From the NCBI GenBank assembly GCA_020634315.1, contig JACKBV010000001.1:124001-188000 (forward strand): 64,000 bases of DNA, written 5' to 3'. Shown one piece after another: positions 9,001-17,962 of this stretch. A model generated the notes under the pieces. That model was given only the letters and a program-made list of their open reading frames with translations, was not told the origin of the DNA and ran no database searches. The stretch comes from Ardenticatenaceae bacterium. GTDB lineage: Bacteria > Chloroflexota > Anaerolineae > Promineifilales > Promineifilaceae. How positions within the stretch are numbered: position 1 is the first letter of the stretch; each line of letters opens with the position of its first letter. Made by a program: the position numbers and the translations under genes.

Positions 9001-12000
9001 TTACCGTCTTCCCCGCTCTTGTAACATTTGCGCGATTTGATCATCAGACATTTGCGCCAATTTTAACAGCAATTGTGCTGTTTTTTCCACCCGCGCCCGC
9101 TGCCCCGGCACAGTAAGCAAGAAATTAGCCAGCCCGGCTACGGTTGGTTCAGCGAAAAAGCTGCGCAGCGGAATGTCAATCTGGAACGATTCATACACAC
9201 GCGAGCGCAACTGCGTCGCCAGCAAAGAATGTCCGCCTAACTCAAAAAAGCTGTCAAGCGCACCCACTTGCTCCAGTCTTAACACCTCAGCCATCATCGA
9301 CGCCACGACCTCTTCAACGCCATTACGCGGCGCAACAAATTGTGTTTCCAGCGCCGCCCGCGTCTGCTCTGGTGCCGGCAGCGCCTTGCGGTCTACCTTT
9401 TTATTGGGCGTCATGGGGTATACATCCATGAACACAAACGCCGTTGGAATCATGTAGGCGGGCAGTCGATCACGCAAAAAGGCACGCAAATCACCGCTTA
9501 ACGGGGCTGCTGCACCCTCATCCAGAATGAGATAGGCTACCAGACGCTTGTCGCCGGGCGTATCTTCGCGTGCCACGACCACTGCTTCGCGCAGCGCAGC
9601 ATGGGCCATCAAGGCGCTTTCAATTTCGCCCAACTCTACCCGAAAACCGCGAATCTTCACCTGATGATCAATGCGTCCCAGGAATTCGATATTGCCATCT
9701 GGCAAATAACGAGCGCGGTCACCGGTTTTGTACAGGCGTGCCCCAGGCTTGTTGCTATATAGGTCGTCAAAGAAGCGTTCTGCCGTCAGGTCAGGGCGAT
9801 TCAGATAACCACGCGCCACGCCATCACCGCCAATGTGCAGTTCGCCGGGCACACCCGCAGGCAGCAAGCGCCGGTTTTCATCCAGCAGATAGATTTGTGT
9901 ATTGGCAATAGGATGCCCGATAGATATAGCACCTTCGCCGGGTTCTACCCGATAAACGGCCGACCACACGGTCGTCTCCGTTGGCCCATACATATTCCAC
10001 AGTTCACGGCAGCGCGGCAGCAGTTGGTCAGCCAAATCGCGGGACATCGCTTCACCACCGCACAAAATCTTCAAATCCGGCTTGCCATCCCAACCGCCAT
10101 GCAACAACAACTGCCAGGTTGCTGGCGTTGCTTGCATCACCGTTGCGCCAGAGGTTTCCAATGCGTCAGCCAATTTCACGGCGTCGGTGGCCGTCTCGCG
10201 GCTGACAAGGATGATTCGCGCACCCACTGACAACGGCAAAAACAGCTCCAACACGGAAATATCGAAGGACAATGTTGTCACAGCTAACAAAGCGTCTTGA
10301 GCGGTTAGCCCAGGCTCATCGCGCATCGAACAAAGGAAGTTGACAACATTGCCGTGCATAATTTGCACGCCCTTTGGCTTACCGGTGGAGCCAGAGGTAT
10401 GCAGCACATAGGCCAGGTTGGCGGCGGTGGCGGCCGGAGTTGGGTTTGTGTCGGGGAAGGCGGAAACGGCCGTCCAGTCAACATCCAGACAAACAACTTG
10501 CGCCTGATGCTGGGGCAGCGTCTCGACCAAATCGCTCGTCGTCAGCAGCACGGGTGCGGCCGTATCCTCCAAAATGAACGCGATACGCGCCGCCGGATAA
10601 GCGGGATCAAGCGGCACATAGGCACCGCCCGCTTTGAGAATGCCCAACAATCCCACCAACATATCCAGCGACCGTTCCATGTACACGCCAACGAACTGCT
10701 CCGTTGCCACGCCAAGAGAACGCAGATAATGCGCCAATTGGTTGGCACGGCCGTTTAACTGCGCATACGTGATTGTCTTCCCCTGGAACTCGGCAGCAAT
10801 CGCCTCCGGGCTGCCAGCCACTTGCGCTTCAATCAACTGCGGCAAGGCCAGCGGCGGTAAATCGACCTGCGTATTGTTCCAGGAAACGAGCAGCTGCGTA
10901 CGTTCCGCTTCAGTCAACAAGGGCAAATCGGTTAAATGACGCGCGGGGTCTTGCGTAACGGCCGTTAACAGCGTGACATAATGTCCCCACAACAACGCAA
11001 CCGTCTCCACATCAAACAAATCCGTGTTGTACTCAACCCAACCGTTCAACCCCGCTTCGCTGTCCGTCAGCGACAAAAACAGATCAAACTTGGCCGTGCC
11101 CGTGTTCACATCCAATGGGGTCAACGTCAAATCAGGCAATTCCGCTGCGGGCATTGGCGCATTTTGCAGCACCAGCATCACCTGGAACAGCGGCGAATGG
11201 CTCAAGCTGCGCGTCGGCTGCACTTCCTCCACCAGCTTCTCAAACGGCACATCCTGATTGGCATAAGCCGCCAACGCCGTCTCGCGGACTTGCTGCAACA
11301 ATTCGCGGAATGTGGGATCGTCCGTCATGTTCGCACGCAAGACCAACGTGTTGACGAAAAAGCCGATCAAGTCACGGATTTCGGCGCGATTGCGTCCGGC
11401 GATGGGCGAACCGACGGTAATGTCTGTCTGCCCGGTGTAACGGTACAACAACGCCTGGAACGAAGCCAGCAAGGTCATGAACAGCGTCACCCCTTCGTCA
11501 CGACCCAGTTTTTTCAGGCTGGTTGTCAACTCCGGCGACATCTGCACCAGATAACGATCCCCATTGTATGTTTGATGCGCCGGGCGCGGGCGATCAGTTG
11601 GCAGCTCCAAAACGGGCGGCTCAGGGCGCAGCTGCTCGCCCCAATAGGCCAACTGCTGCGCCAATCCATCGTCCTCAACCCAGGCACGCTGCCACTGCGC
11701 ATAATCGACATACTGCACAGGCAGGTCTGGCAATGGTGACGGTTCACCCGCGGCAAATGCGGGGTAAAGCGCAACCAATTCACGCAGAAAAACGCCAATC
11801 GACCAGCCGTCGGAAGCGATGTGATGCATGGTCAGCGCCAACACATGTTCCGTCTCGTCCAGGCAGAAAAGCTGCGCCCGCAGTTTCACGTCTCGCCCCA
11901 AATCAAATGGTTGGCGCAAGGACTCTGCCACGGATCGTTCCATCTCGGCTTCGCGCACAGCAGGTGACAGATGGGTCAAGTCGGTGAGGGGCAAGGAAAC

Positions 12001-15000
12001 GGCCGTTGCCGGAGCAATCACCTGCCGCGCCGCGCCGCCATCCATCTTGAAATTCGTGCGCAGCGCTTCGTGCCGCTGCACAATCTCCGTCAAACTGTCA
12101 GCCAGAGCCTCGACATGCAGCGGCCCACTAATACGCACCGCCGCCGGAATGTTGTAAATGGGCAGCCCCGGCTCATATTGATCGATGAAAAGCAAACGCT
12201 GCTGCGCAAAGGAAAGGGGCAAATCGCCCTGACGGTCAGCAGGAAGAATGGCTTTCGGTGGAGAAACGGCCGTTTTCGTTGCCGAAACCGCCTGCAACGG
12301 CCAGGGCAGCTCATACTCAAATTCCGCAGCCAGGCGGCGTGCCTGTCCACCCAGGCGGCGCGGCAAATCAGCCGCACGCCACGCCTGCGCCAACTGCGGA
12401 TCAATTCCCTGCCGCTTGCGGAAATTCGGATCGCCAATGGACAGCGACGCGGCATGGACGCCATCCGTCATGCGCTCACCGCTGTAAGGGGCAAGCATGG
12501 CCGCATCGTATGGCACACCCAAAAATTGGCACAACTCGCGTATAACACTTTCCGGGTTTGCCACCAACGCCTCATAGTGGATCAGGAAATGGCGTGCCGG
12601 ATCAACATCCTCCAGAAAATCGAGAATGTTGCTGTTCATCGTCGTCCACACCTGTTCCGCCAACTGGTACGCATCAGCCACACCATCTCCCAACAAGCGA
12701 TCCATGCGGTTCTTGACAAAGGAATCGATAACCGCATACGGGTGGCGTACCAGATGAATGTACTTTGCCTCGCGGAACATCTGCTCCGCCTGAGCCAATA
12801 CGGCCGCATCTGCCGCATAAGATGGCGATTTATCAACCAGTAAGCGTGGTGCCGCCAGTTCTTGTAAACGGCCGTACATTTGCTGCGTCGTCCAGCCATC
12901 TGCCGCCCATTCGCCTAACAGCGCCGCACTTTGTTCCGCATCCAGTTGCAGCAGTTCCATCAACGCCCGCTGCAACCCTTCACCCAGATAACTGCCGCGC
13001 AGCTCAGCCTCTCGCTCGGCCATATCGTTAAACGGCAGCAAATGCAGCTCCGGCGGACAGAACAAACCAGGATGTCCCGCCAACATCACGCGCAGCAGCG
13101 TCGAACCAGCACGCGGACTGGAAAGCAAAAAGACCATGCCCGGATTTTGCGCTTCTGGCCGCGCCAAAACACGGCCAACACCGGGCAATGCTGTCGCGGC
13201 GGCAGGCGCAGTTTCCACTTCTGCGGTCGCCGCACCCTCCACCTGCTCTATTTCCGCCAGCAAATACTCGGCCAAAGCCTGCACCGACGGCCGTTCAAAA
13301 ATCTCGCGCGGGTAAAGGGTCAGCCCCAAATCTTGATCCAGGTCTTTGACCAACTCCATGACCATGATTGAATCTAACCCCAATTCCATCACATTGCGAT
13401 CCAGGGGCACCGCCGCCGCGTCTAGCAGCAGCACCTGTCCAATCCGCTGCCGCAAATGTTCGGCCAGCCGAGGGAGACGTTCCGTCTCGGCGGCTTTGGC
13501 AAGCGCCGCACGCACATCAACGGCCGTTGCCGGAACCACCACTGGCGGCAAATCACTCAATCCGGCAGCAAACAAATCATCTGGCGGATAAAGCGCATGC
13601 AACTGTTCCGGCGTCGCCGGCATCACACCCACCTGCGCCGCAGTCTGCCCCAACAAATGCCCCAACAACGTCAATCCATGCGTCGGAGAAATGCTGTCAA
13701 TGCCACGCTGTGCGCGGCGTTCGGCCAGATCGGCCCGCGCCGCCATCCCGGAACCGGCCCACGGCCCCCAATTAATGCTGAGCGCGGGTAAGCCTTGCGC
13801 CTGCCGCATGCATGCCAACGCATCGAGGAAGCTGTTGGCGGCGGCATAATTCGCCTGTCCCGGCGACCCGCCCAACGATGCCGCCGAGGAAAAGAGGACG
13901 AAGAAATCAAGCGGCGCGTCGGCCAACAATTGGTGCAGCAGCCAACCGCCTTGGAGTTTGGGACGGAGTACGGCCGTTAACGCCTGTGCATCCAATTGCA
14001 GCAAAGAATGATCCTGCACCAGCCCCGCCGCATGGATGACACCGCGAATAGCAGGCCAGCCCTCCGCCTGATACGTTTGCAAGAAAGCGGCAAGCGCGGC
14101 CGCATCGGCAACATCCACAGCAGCCGTATGCACACTCGCCCCTAATTTTTCCAGCCGCCAGATACCGGCAATCTTTTGTCCCAGTGCCGAATCAGGGGCA
14201 ACTTGCCCCCATTCGCGGCGTGCCGGTAAGGGCGTGCGCCCCAGCAAAATGAGCCGTCGCGCTCCTTGCTGCACCAGCCGCTCGGCCACTTGCAGCCCCA
14301 ACGCGCCCAAACCACCGCTAATGAGGTATGCGCCGTCAACGCGCAAGGATGCTGGCGTCAGCGGCATCATCTCGGTTTGTGGCAGCAGGCGGGCGACAAA
14401 GCGCTGCCCACGACGATAGGCAATTTGCCGTTCACCATCGGGCTGCCAGATTTCAGCGAAAACGGCCGTTGCCGCCATCTCGTCCAGGTCAAGCAGCCCG
14501 CCCCACAATTTGGGGTGTTCCAGGCCAATCGTCTTGCCAAAACCCCACAGCGGCGCCTGCGCCACGGCCAGCACATCATCCGCCTGAACAGGCTGTGCCT
14601 GCCGCGTCACCAGCCACAATTTGGGTACGGTTGTTTTCAAATCAGCAGCGGCCGTTTCCACTCCTTGCACAATCTGGCGCACAACATCAACGCCACGCTG
14701 CTGCCGCTGCATCAAGTCAGCGGCGTCAACAGGTGGCGTGCTGTCCAACTCGGCGGCAAAGATGATACCGCGTAACGGCCGTTCCCCATCCATCAATTCG
14801 CGCAGCCAGGTCGCCCAATCGTCGCGCCGCCCAGCCTCAATTTGTGCAGTCTCCCCTTGCGCCGCCAACAACTGCGCCAATTCATCACGCCAGGGAGCAT
14901 CATCCGCAACAATGAGCCAATTTCCTGGCCCGGTGAAAGGAGCAGGCAGCTGCGTCGGCGTGCTCTCTTGCCAGCGAACCTGGTACAGCCACGACTGCAA

Positions 15001-17781
15001 CTCGCTGACATCTTCGTCTGGCAGCGTGGGTTGAGCTGCCCCGCGCCGCACAGGTTTAGCAGCAAACCAATAACGCTGCCGCTGGAAGGGATATGTGGGC
15101 AATGTCAGGCGCTGCTGCGGCCCATAATCACGGTCAAAGCCCGCCCAATCCACACTGGCCCCCTGCCGATACAAATCGGCGAGGCTTTCTAACATCTGGC
15201 TCCACGCTTCTTGTTCCGGGCGCAGCGACGCCAGCCAGGTTCCCGTTCCCTTTGGCAAACAACGGCGTCCCATACCAATTAACGTTGGTTTGGGGCCAAT
15301 CTCCAGGAATGTGTCAATGCCTGCTTCATGCAAGGCGGCGACAGCCTGCGCAAAACGTACCGGCTGGCGTACATGCGTCCGCCAATAAGCAGCCTGTGTA
15401 ACTTCACCACGCGCCGCTGCCTGCCCACTTACATTGGAAACCAGGCGCAGTTTTGGCTCGGCATAGGTCAGGCTGGCGGCAATTTGCTCAAACTCATCAA
15501 GGATGGGATCCATCAGCGGCGAATGGAAGGCGTGCGACACGATGAGGTCTCGTGTTTTGATGCCTTGTGCCTGGAGTTGGTCGGTGATGGCGGCAACGGC
15601 CGTTGCCAGCCCCGAAATCACCACATTCTCCGGCCCATTGACAGCGGCAACAGAAACATGCTCCGCATAAGCGGCAATGGCCGCACGAACCTGCGCCTCA
15701 TCGGCAAAAATGGCAGCCATCGCCCCATTGTGCGGCAAAGATTGCATCAGACGGCCGCGTGCGGCAATGAGCTTCAAGCCATCTTCCAGGCTGAAGACGC
15801 CTGCCAGACAAGCCGCCACATATTCACCCACACTATGCCCCATCACCGCCGCCGGTTGAATACCCCACGACAACCATACCTGCGCCAGCGCATATTCGAT
15901 GGCAAAGAGGGCGGGTTGTGTGTAAGCGGTTTCGTTGACAAGCTGGGCGGTGTCATCCGCTGCGGCAAAAATTACGTCAAGGAGCGGGGTGTCCAGATAC
16001 GGCCGTAACAGTTGGTCACATTCATCCAGCGCCGCGCGGAAAACAGGCAGCGTCTCGTACAACTGCCGCCCCATACCCGCATATTGCGCCCCCTGTCCGG
16101 TGAAAAGAAAGGCGATTTTAGGACGTGCGCCCGGAATTTCGCTGTGAGTGGCTGCACGCAATTTGCCCTGCAAATCATCCAGGTTGGCAGCGGTCACAGC
16201 CAGACGATGTGACAAATGAGCACGCCCCACATTGAGGGTATGTGCCAGGTCGGCCAGTTGAACGTCGCCGTGTGCCGCCAGGTAAGCATCCAATTGAGCC
16301 GTCTGCGCGGTCAGAGCAGCTTCCGTTTTAGCTGAGAGGGTGACGAGGTGCAACGGCCGTTCCGCTTCAGATTCGGCCGTTTCCAACTGCGGGGCAGGGC
16401 CAACAATGACATGCGCATTTGTGCCACTAAAACCAAACGAGCTAATACCGGCCAGGCGCTGCTCCCCACGCCACGGCTGGGGCTGCGCCACCACCTGCAC
16501 CGGCAAATGTGCCCAATCAATGTGGGGGCTAGGCGTGCGGAAATGCAAGTGCGCGGGCAGCATTTGCTGTTGTAAAGACAACACAACCTTTGCCAGACTG
16601 GCAATGCCGGCCGCCGCTTCCAGATGGCCGATATTGGTTTTCACCGCGCCGAGGAGCAAAGGATTGTCAGCCGCACGCCCTTTGCCCAGCGTCGCCGCCA
16701 AAGCACGCACTTCGATAGGGTCGCCCAATGGCGTGCCTGTGCCATGTGTCTCAACATACGCTATTTGTTCTGGCGCCAATCCGCCAGCATCAGCCAACGC
16801 CGCTTCAATGACGGCACGCTGGGCCGCGCCGTTGGGCACGGTGAGACCGCTGGAACGGCCGTCATGGTTAATGGCCGACCCGCGAATCACAGCCAGGATA
16901 GGATCGCCATCGCGCTGCGCGTCGGAAAGCCGCTTCAACACGACCACACCGCAGCCCTCGCCGCGCACATACCCATCGGCATCCGCGTCAAAGGTTTTGC
17001 AACGGCCGTCGGCAGCCAGCGCACGCGACTTAGACATGTAAATGGTCCCTTCTGGGGCCAAAATGAGGCTGACACCGCCAGCCAAAGCCATATCACTTTG
17101 TTTGGCACGCAAACTTTGTGCCGCCAGATGCAGCGCCACCAACGAGGAAGAGCAGGCTGTATCCACCGCCAATGCTGGCCCATGCACGCCTAGCACATAG
17201 GCGAGACGACCAGCCGCCACGCTAAATGTTGTCCCTGTGCCCACATACGCGTCTATTTCGCCTAAATCATTTGCCTGATTTTGCATCTGACCGTAATCGC
17301 CCGTGCTGATCCCGACGAAGATACCCGTTTTACTGCCAGCCACGGCATCTGGAGCCAATCCGGCACTTTCGAGCGCTTCCCAACTGGTCTCCAACAGCAA
17401 CCGCTGCTGGGGATCCATGCTGATGGCCTCGCGCGGCGAAACATTAAAGAAGGCGGGGTCAAACTGATCGACATTGTCGATAAAGCCGCCCCAACGCGTA
17501 TACATTTTGCCAGGCGCGTCTGGGTCGGGATCATAATAAGCATCTATGTCCCAACGCTGTGAGGGGACTTCGGTGATGGCATCTACACCATCACGCAGCA
17601 GCTCCCAAAATGCAGCGGGCGAGTTGGCGCTGCCGGGGAAACGCACACTCATGCCGACGATGGCGATAGGCTCGCTTTGTGCCTGTTCCATCGCGTCGAG
17701 GCGTGCACGCATATCTTTTAGGGCAATTAAGGCTCGCTTTAATGGGGTTAAATCCTGGGTATTTTCAGAGGCTTCGCTCAT
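9001..17781 (-). CDS. Gene H: hybrid PKS-NRPS, KS-AT-KR-ACP-sulfotransferase-C-A(Gly)-PCP
   Basis: 2926 residues from ATG 17781. That start has AAAGG (17790-17794) at 8 bases and begins directly with the docking helix TPLKRALIALKDMRARL. The longer frame to 17880 would add a hydrophobic 33-residue leader with no support. Domains: KS about 37-460 (DTACSSSL, ETHGTGT); AT about 555-870 (GHSVGEY, HAFH: malonyl type); KR about 930-1330 (ISGGLGALG, NYAAANSF); ACP about 1425-1500 (LGLDSIMVMEL). A PAPS sulfotransferase follows at about 1545-1830 (FLLSSPRAGSTLLRVML, LVRHPYAVIDSF). Then come C about 1849-2290 (HHIASDG), A about 2310-2800 and PCP about 2845 (FFELGGHSLLATQL). The A-domain code read by eye is D-I-L-Q-L-G-M-V-W-K, very near the glycine code. 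The KR should leave a beta-hydroxyl, the sulfotransferase could sulfate it, and Gly is then added. An ST between ACP and C is unusual. Confidence 0.92.
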   Translation of the reverse strand: MSEASENTQDLTPLKRALIALKDMRARLDAMEQAQSEPIAIVGMSVRFPGSANSPAAFWELLRDGVDAITEVPSQRWDIDAYYDPDPDAPGKMYTRWGGFIDNVDQFDPAFFNVSPREAISMDPQQRLLLETSWEALESAGLAPDAVAGSKTGIFVGISTGDYGQMQNQANDLGEIDAYVGTGTTFSVAAGRLAYVLGVHGPALAVDTACSSSLVALHLAAQSLRAKQSDMALAGGVSLILAPEGTIYMSKSRALAADGRCKTFDADADGYVRGEGCGVVVLKRLSDAQRDGDPILAVIRGSAINHDGRSSGLTVPNGAAQRAVIEAALADAGGLAPEQIAYVETHGTGTPLGDPIEVRALAATLGKGRAADNPLLLGAVKTNIGHLEAAAGIASLAKVVLSLQQQMLPAHLHFRTPSPHIDWAHLPVQVVAQPQPWRGEQRLAGISSFGFSGTNAHVIVGPAPQLETAESEAERPLHLVTLSAKTEAALTAQTAQLDAYLAAHGDVQLADLAHTLNVGRAHLSHRLAVTAANLDDLQGKLRAATHSEIPGARPKIAFLFTGQGAQYAGMGRQLYETLPVFRAALDECDQLLRPYLDTPLLDVIFAAADDTAQLVNETAYTQPALFAIEYALAQVWLSWGIQPAAVMGHSVGEYVAACLAGVFSLEDGLKLIAARGRLMQSLPHNGAMAAIFADEAQVRAAIAAYAEHVSVAAVNGPENVVISGLATAVAAITDQLQAQGIKTRDLIVSHAFHSPLMDPILDEFEQIAASLTYAEPKLRLVSNVSGQAAARGEVTQAAYWRTHVRQPVRFAQAVAALHEAGIDTFLEIGPKPTLIGMGRRCLPKGTGTWLASLRPEQEAWSQMLESLADLYRQGASVDWAGFDRDYGPQQRLTLPTYPFQRQRYWFAAKPVRRGAAQPTLPDEDVSELQSWLYQVRWQESTPTQLPAPFTGPGNWLIVADDAPWRDELAQLLAAQGETAQIEAGRRDDWATWLRELMDGERPLRGIIFAAELDSTPPVDAADLMQRQQRGVDVVRQIVQGVETAAADLKTTVPKLWLVTRQAQPVQADDVLAVAQAPLWGFGKTIGLEHPKLWGGLLDLDEMAATAVFAEIWQPDGERQIAYRRGQRFVARLLPQTEMMPLTPASLRVDGAYLISGGLGALGLQVAERLVQQGARRLILLGRTPLPARREWGQVAPDSALGQKIAGIWRLEKLGASVHTAAVDVADAAALAAFLQTYQAEGWPAIRGVIHAAGLVQDHSLLQLDAQALTAVLRPKLQGGWLLHQLLADAPLDFFVLFSSAASLGGSPGQANYAAANSFLDALACMRQAQGLPALSINWGPWAGSGMAARADLAERRAQRGIDSISPTHGLTLLGHLLGQTAAQVGVMPATPEQLHALYPPDDLFAAGLSDLPPVVVPATAVDVRAALAKAAETERLPRLAEHLRQRIGQVLLLDAAAVPLDRNVMELGLDSIMVMELVKDLDQDLGLTLYPREIFERPSVQALAEYLLAEIEQVEGAATAEVETAPAAATALPGVGRVLARPEAQNPGMVFLLSSPRAGSTLLRVMLAGHPGLFCPPELHLLPFNDMAEREAELRGSYLGEGLQRALMELLQLDAEQSAALLGEWAADGWTTQQMYGRLQELAAPRLLVDKSPSYAADAAVLAQAEQMFREAKYIHLVRHPYAVIDSFVKNRMDRLLGDGVADAYQLAEQVWTTMNSNILDFLEDVDPARHFLIHYEALVANPESVIRELCQFLGVPYDAAMLAPYSGERMTDGVHAASLSIGDPNFRKRQGIDPQLAQAWRAADLPRRLGGQARRLAAEFEYELPWPLQAVSATKTAVSPPKAILPADRQGDLPLSFAQQRLLFIDQYEPGLPIYNIPAAVRISGPLHVEALADSLTEIVQRHEALRTNFKMDGGAARQVIAPATAVSLPLTDLTHLSPAVREAEMERSVAESLRQPFDLGRDVKLRAQLFCLDETEHVLALTMHHIASDGWSIGVFLRELVALYPAFAAGEPSPLPDLPVQYVDYAQWQRAWVEDDGLAQQLAYWGEQLRPEPPVLELPTDRPRPAHQTYNGDRYLVQMSPELTTSLKKLGRDEGVTLFMTLLASFQALLYRYTGQTDITVGSPIAGRNRAEIRDLIGFFVNTLVLRANMTDDPTFRELLQQVRETALAAYANQDVPFEKLVEEVQPTRSLSHSPLFQVMLVLQNAPMPAAELPDLTLTPLDVNTGTAKFDLFLSLTDSEAGLNGWVEYNTDLFDVETVALLWGHYVTLLTAVTQDPARHLTDLPLLTEAERTQLLVSWNNTQVDLPPLALPQLIEAQVAGSPEAIAAEFQGKTITYAQLNGRANQLAHYLRSLGVATEQFVGVYMERSLDMLVGLLGILKAGGAYVPLDPAYPAARIAFILEDTAAPVLLTTSDLVETLPQHQAQVVCLDVDWTAVSAFPDTNPTPAATAANLAYVLHTSGSTGKPKGVQIMHGNVVNFLCSMRDEPGLTAQDALLAVTTLSFDISVLELFLPLSVGARIILVSRETATDAVKLADALETSGATVMQATPATWQLLLHGGWDGKPDLKILCGGEAMSRDLADQLLPRCRELWNMYGPTETTVWSAVYRVEPGEGAISIGHPIANTQIYLLDENRRLLPAGVPGELHIGGDGVARGYLNRPDLTAERFFDDLYSNKPGARLYKTGDRARYLPDGNIEFLGRIDHQVKIRGFRVELGEIESALMAHAALREAVVVAREDTPGDKRLVAYLILDEGAAAPLSGDLRAFLRDRLPAYMIPTAFVFMDVYPMTPNKKVDRKALPAPEQTRAALETQFVAPRNGVEEVVASMMAEVLRLEQVGALDSFFELGGHSLLATQLRSRVYESFQIDIPLRSFFAEPTVAGLANFLLTVPGQRARVEKTAQLLLKLAQMSDDQIAQMLQERGRR

Positions 17782-17789
17782 GCACACTA

Positions 17790-17794
17790 CCTTT
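17790..17794 (-). promoter_or_regulatory. Ribosome binding site deciding the start of gene H
   Basis: AAAGG on the minus strand, 8 bases before the ATG at 17781. The upstream in-frame start at 17880 has no comparable site and would add a hydrophobic stretch foreign to KS docking segments. Confidence 0.6.
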
Positions 17795-17801
17795 GCATCA
17801 T

Positions 17802-17823
17802 TTGTTATTGAACAAAATAACAA
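17802..17823 (-). repeat. Inverted repeat in the leader of gene H
   Basis: TTGTTATT (17802-17809) and AATAACAA (17816-17823) form a perfect 8-bp palindrome with a 6-base loop, just upstream of the ribosome site of H. It could be an operator or part of an mRNA leader structure. Confidence 0.4.
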
Positions 17824-17826
17824 GGG

Positions 17827-17862
17827 TACGCCGCACAACAACAAGAAGGTGTGTGCGGCGTA
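17827..17862 (-). terminator. GC-rich hairpin between the beta-helix gene and gene H
   Basis: TACGCCGCACA (17827-17837) and TGTGCGGCGTA (17852-17862) make a perfect 11-bp stem with a 14-base loop. On the minus strand it is followed by a U-rich but interrupted stretch (CCCUUGUUAUUUUGUU). It probably ends the transcript of the beta-helix gene, which would mean that H needs read-through or its own promoter. Confidence 0.5.
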
Positions 17863-17962
17863 TTTGTCGTAGCAGTTCATGCTACTCAGTCGATATTACG
17901 AATTCACTTACACTGTATGTTGTCCATTACCATTCTCCACTGTCATGAATGTGTCTCTATTG

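Noticed and set aside
17782..17880. 33-residue N-terminal extension of gene H with a hydrophobic stretch, possible signal or membrane segment
   Set aside because: The internal ATG at 17781 has a good ribosome site and begins exactly at the docking helix. The extension overlaps the inverted repeats and would be out of place on a cytosolic PKS.
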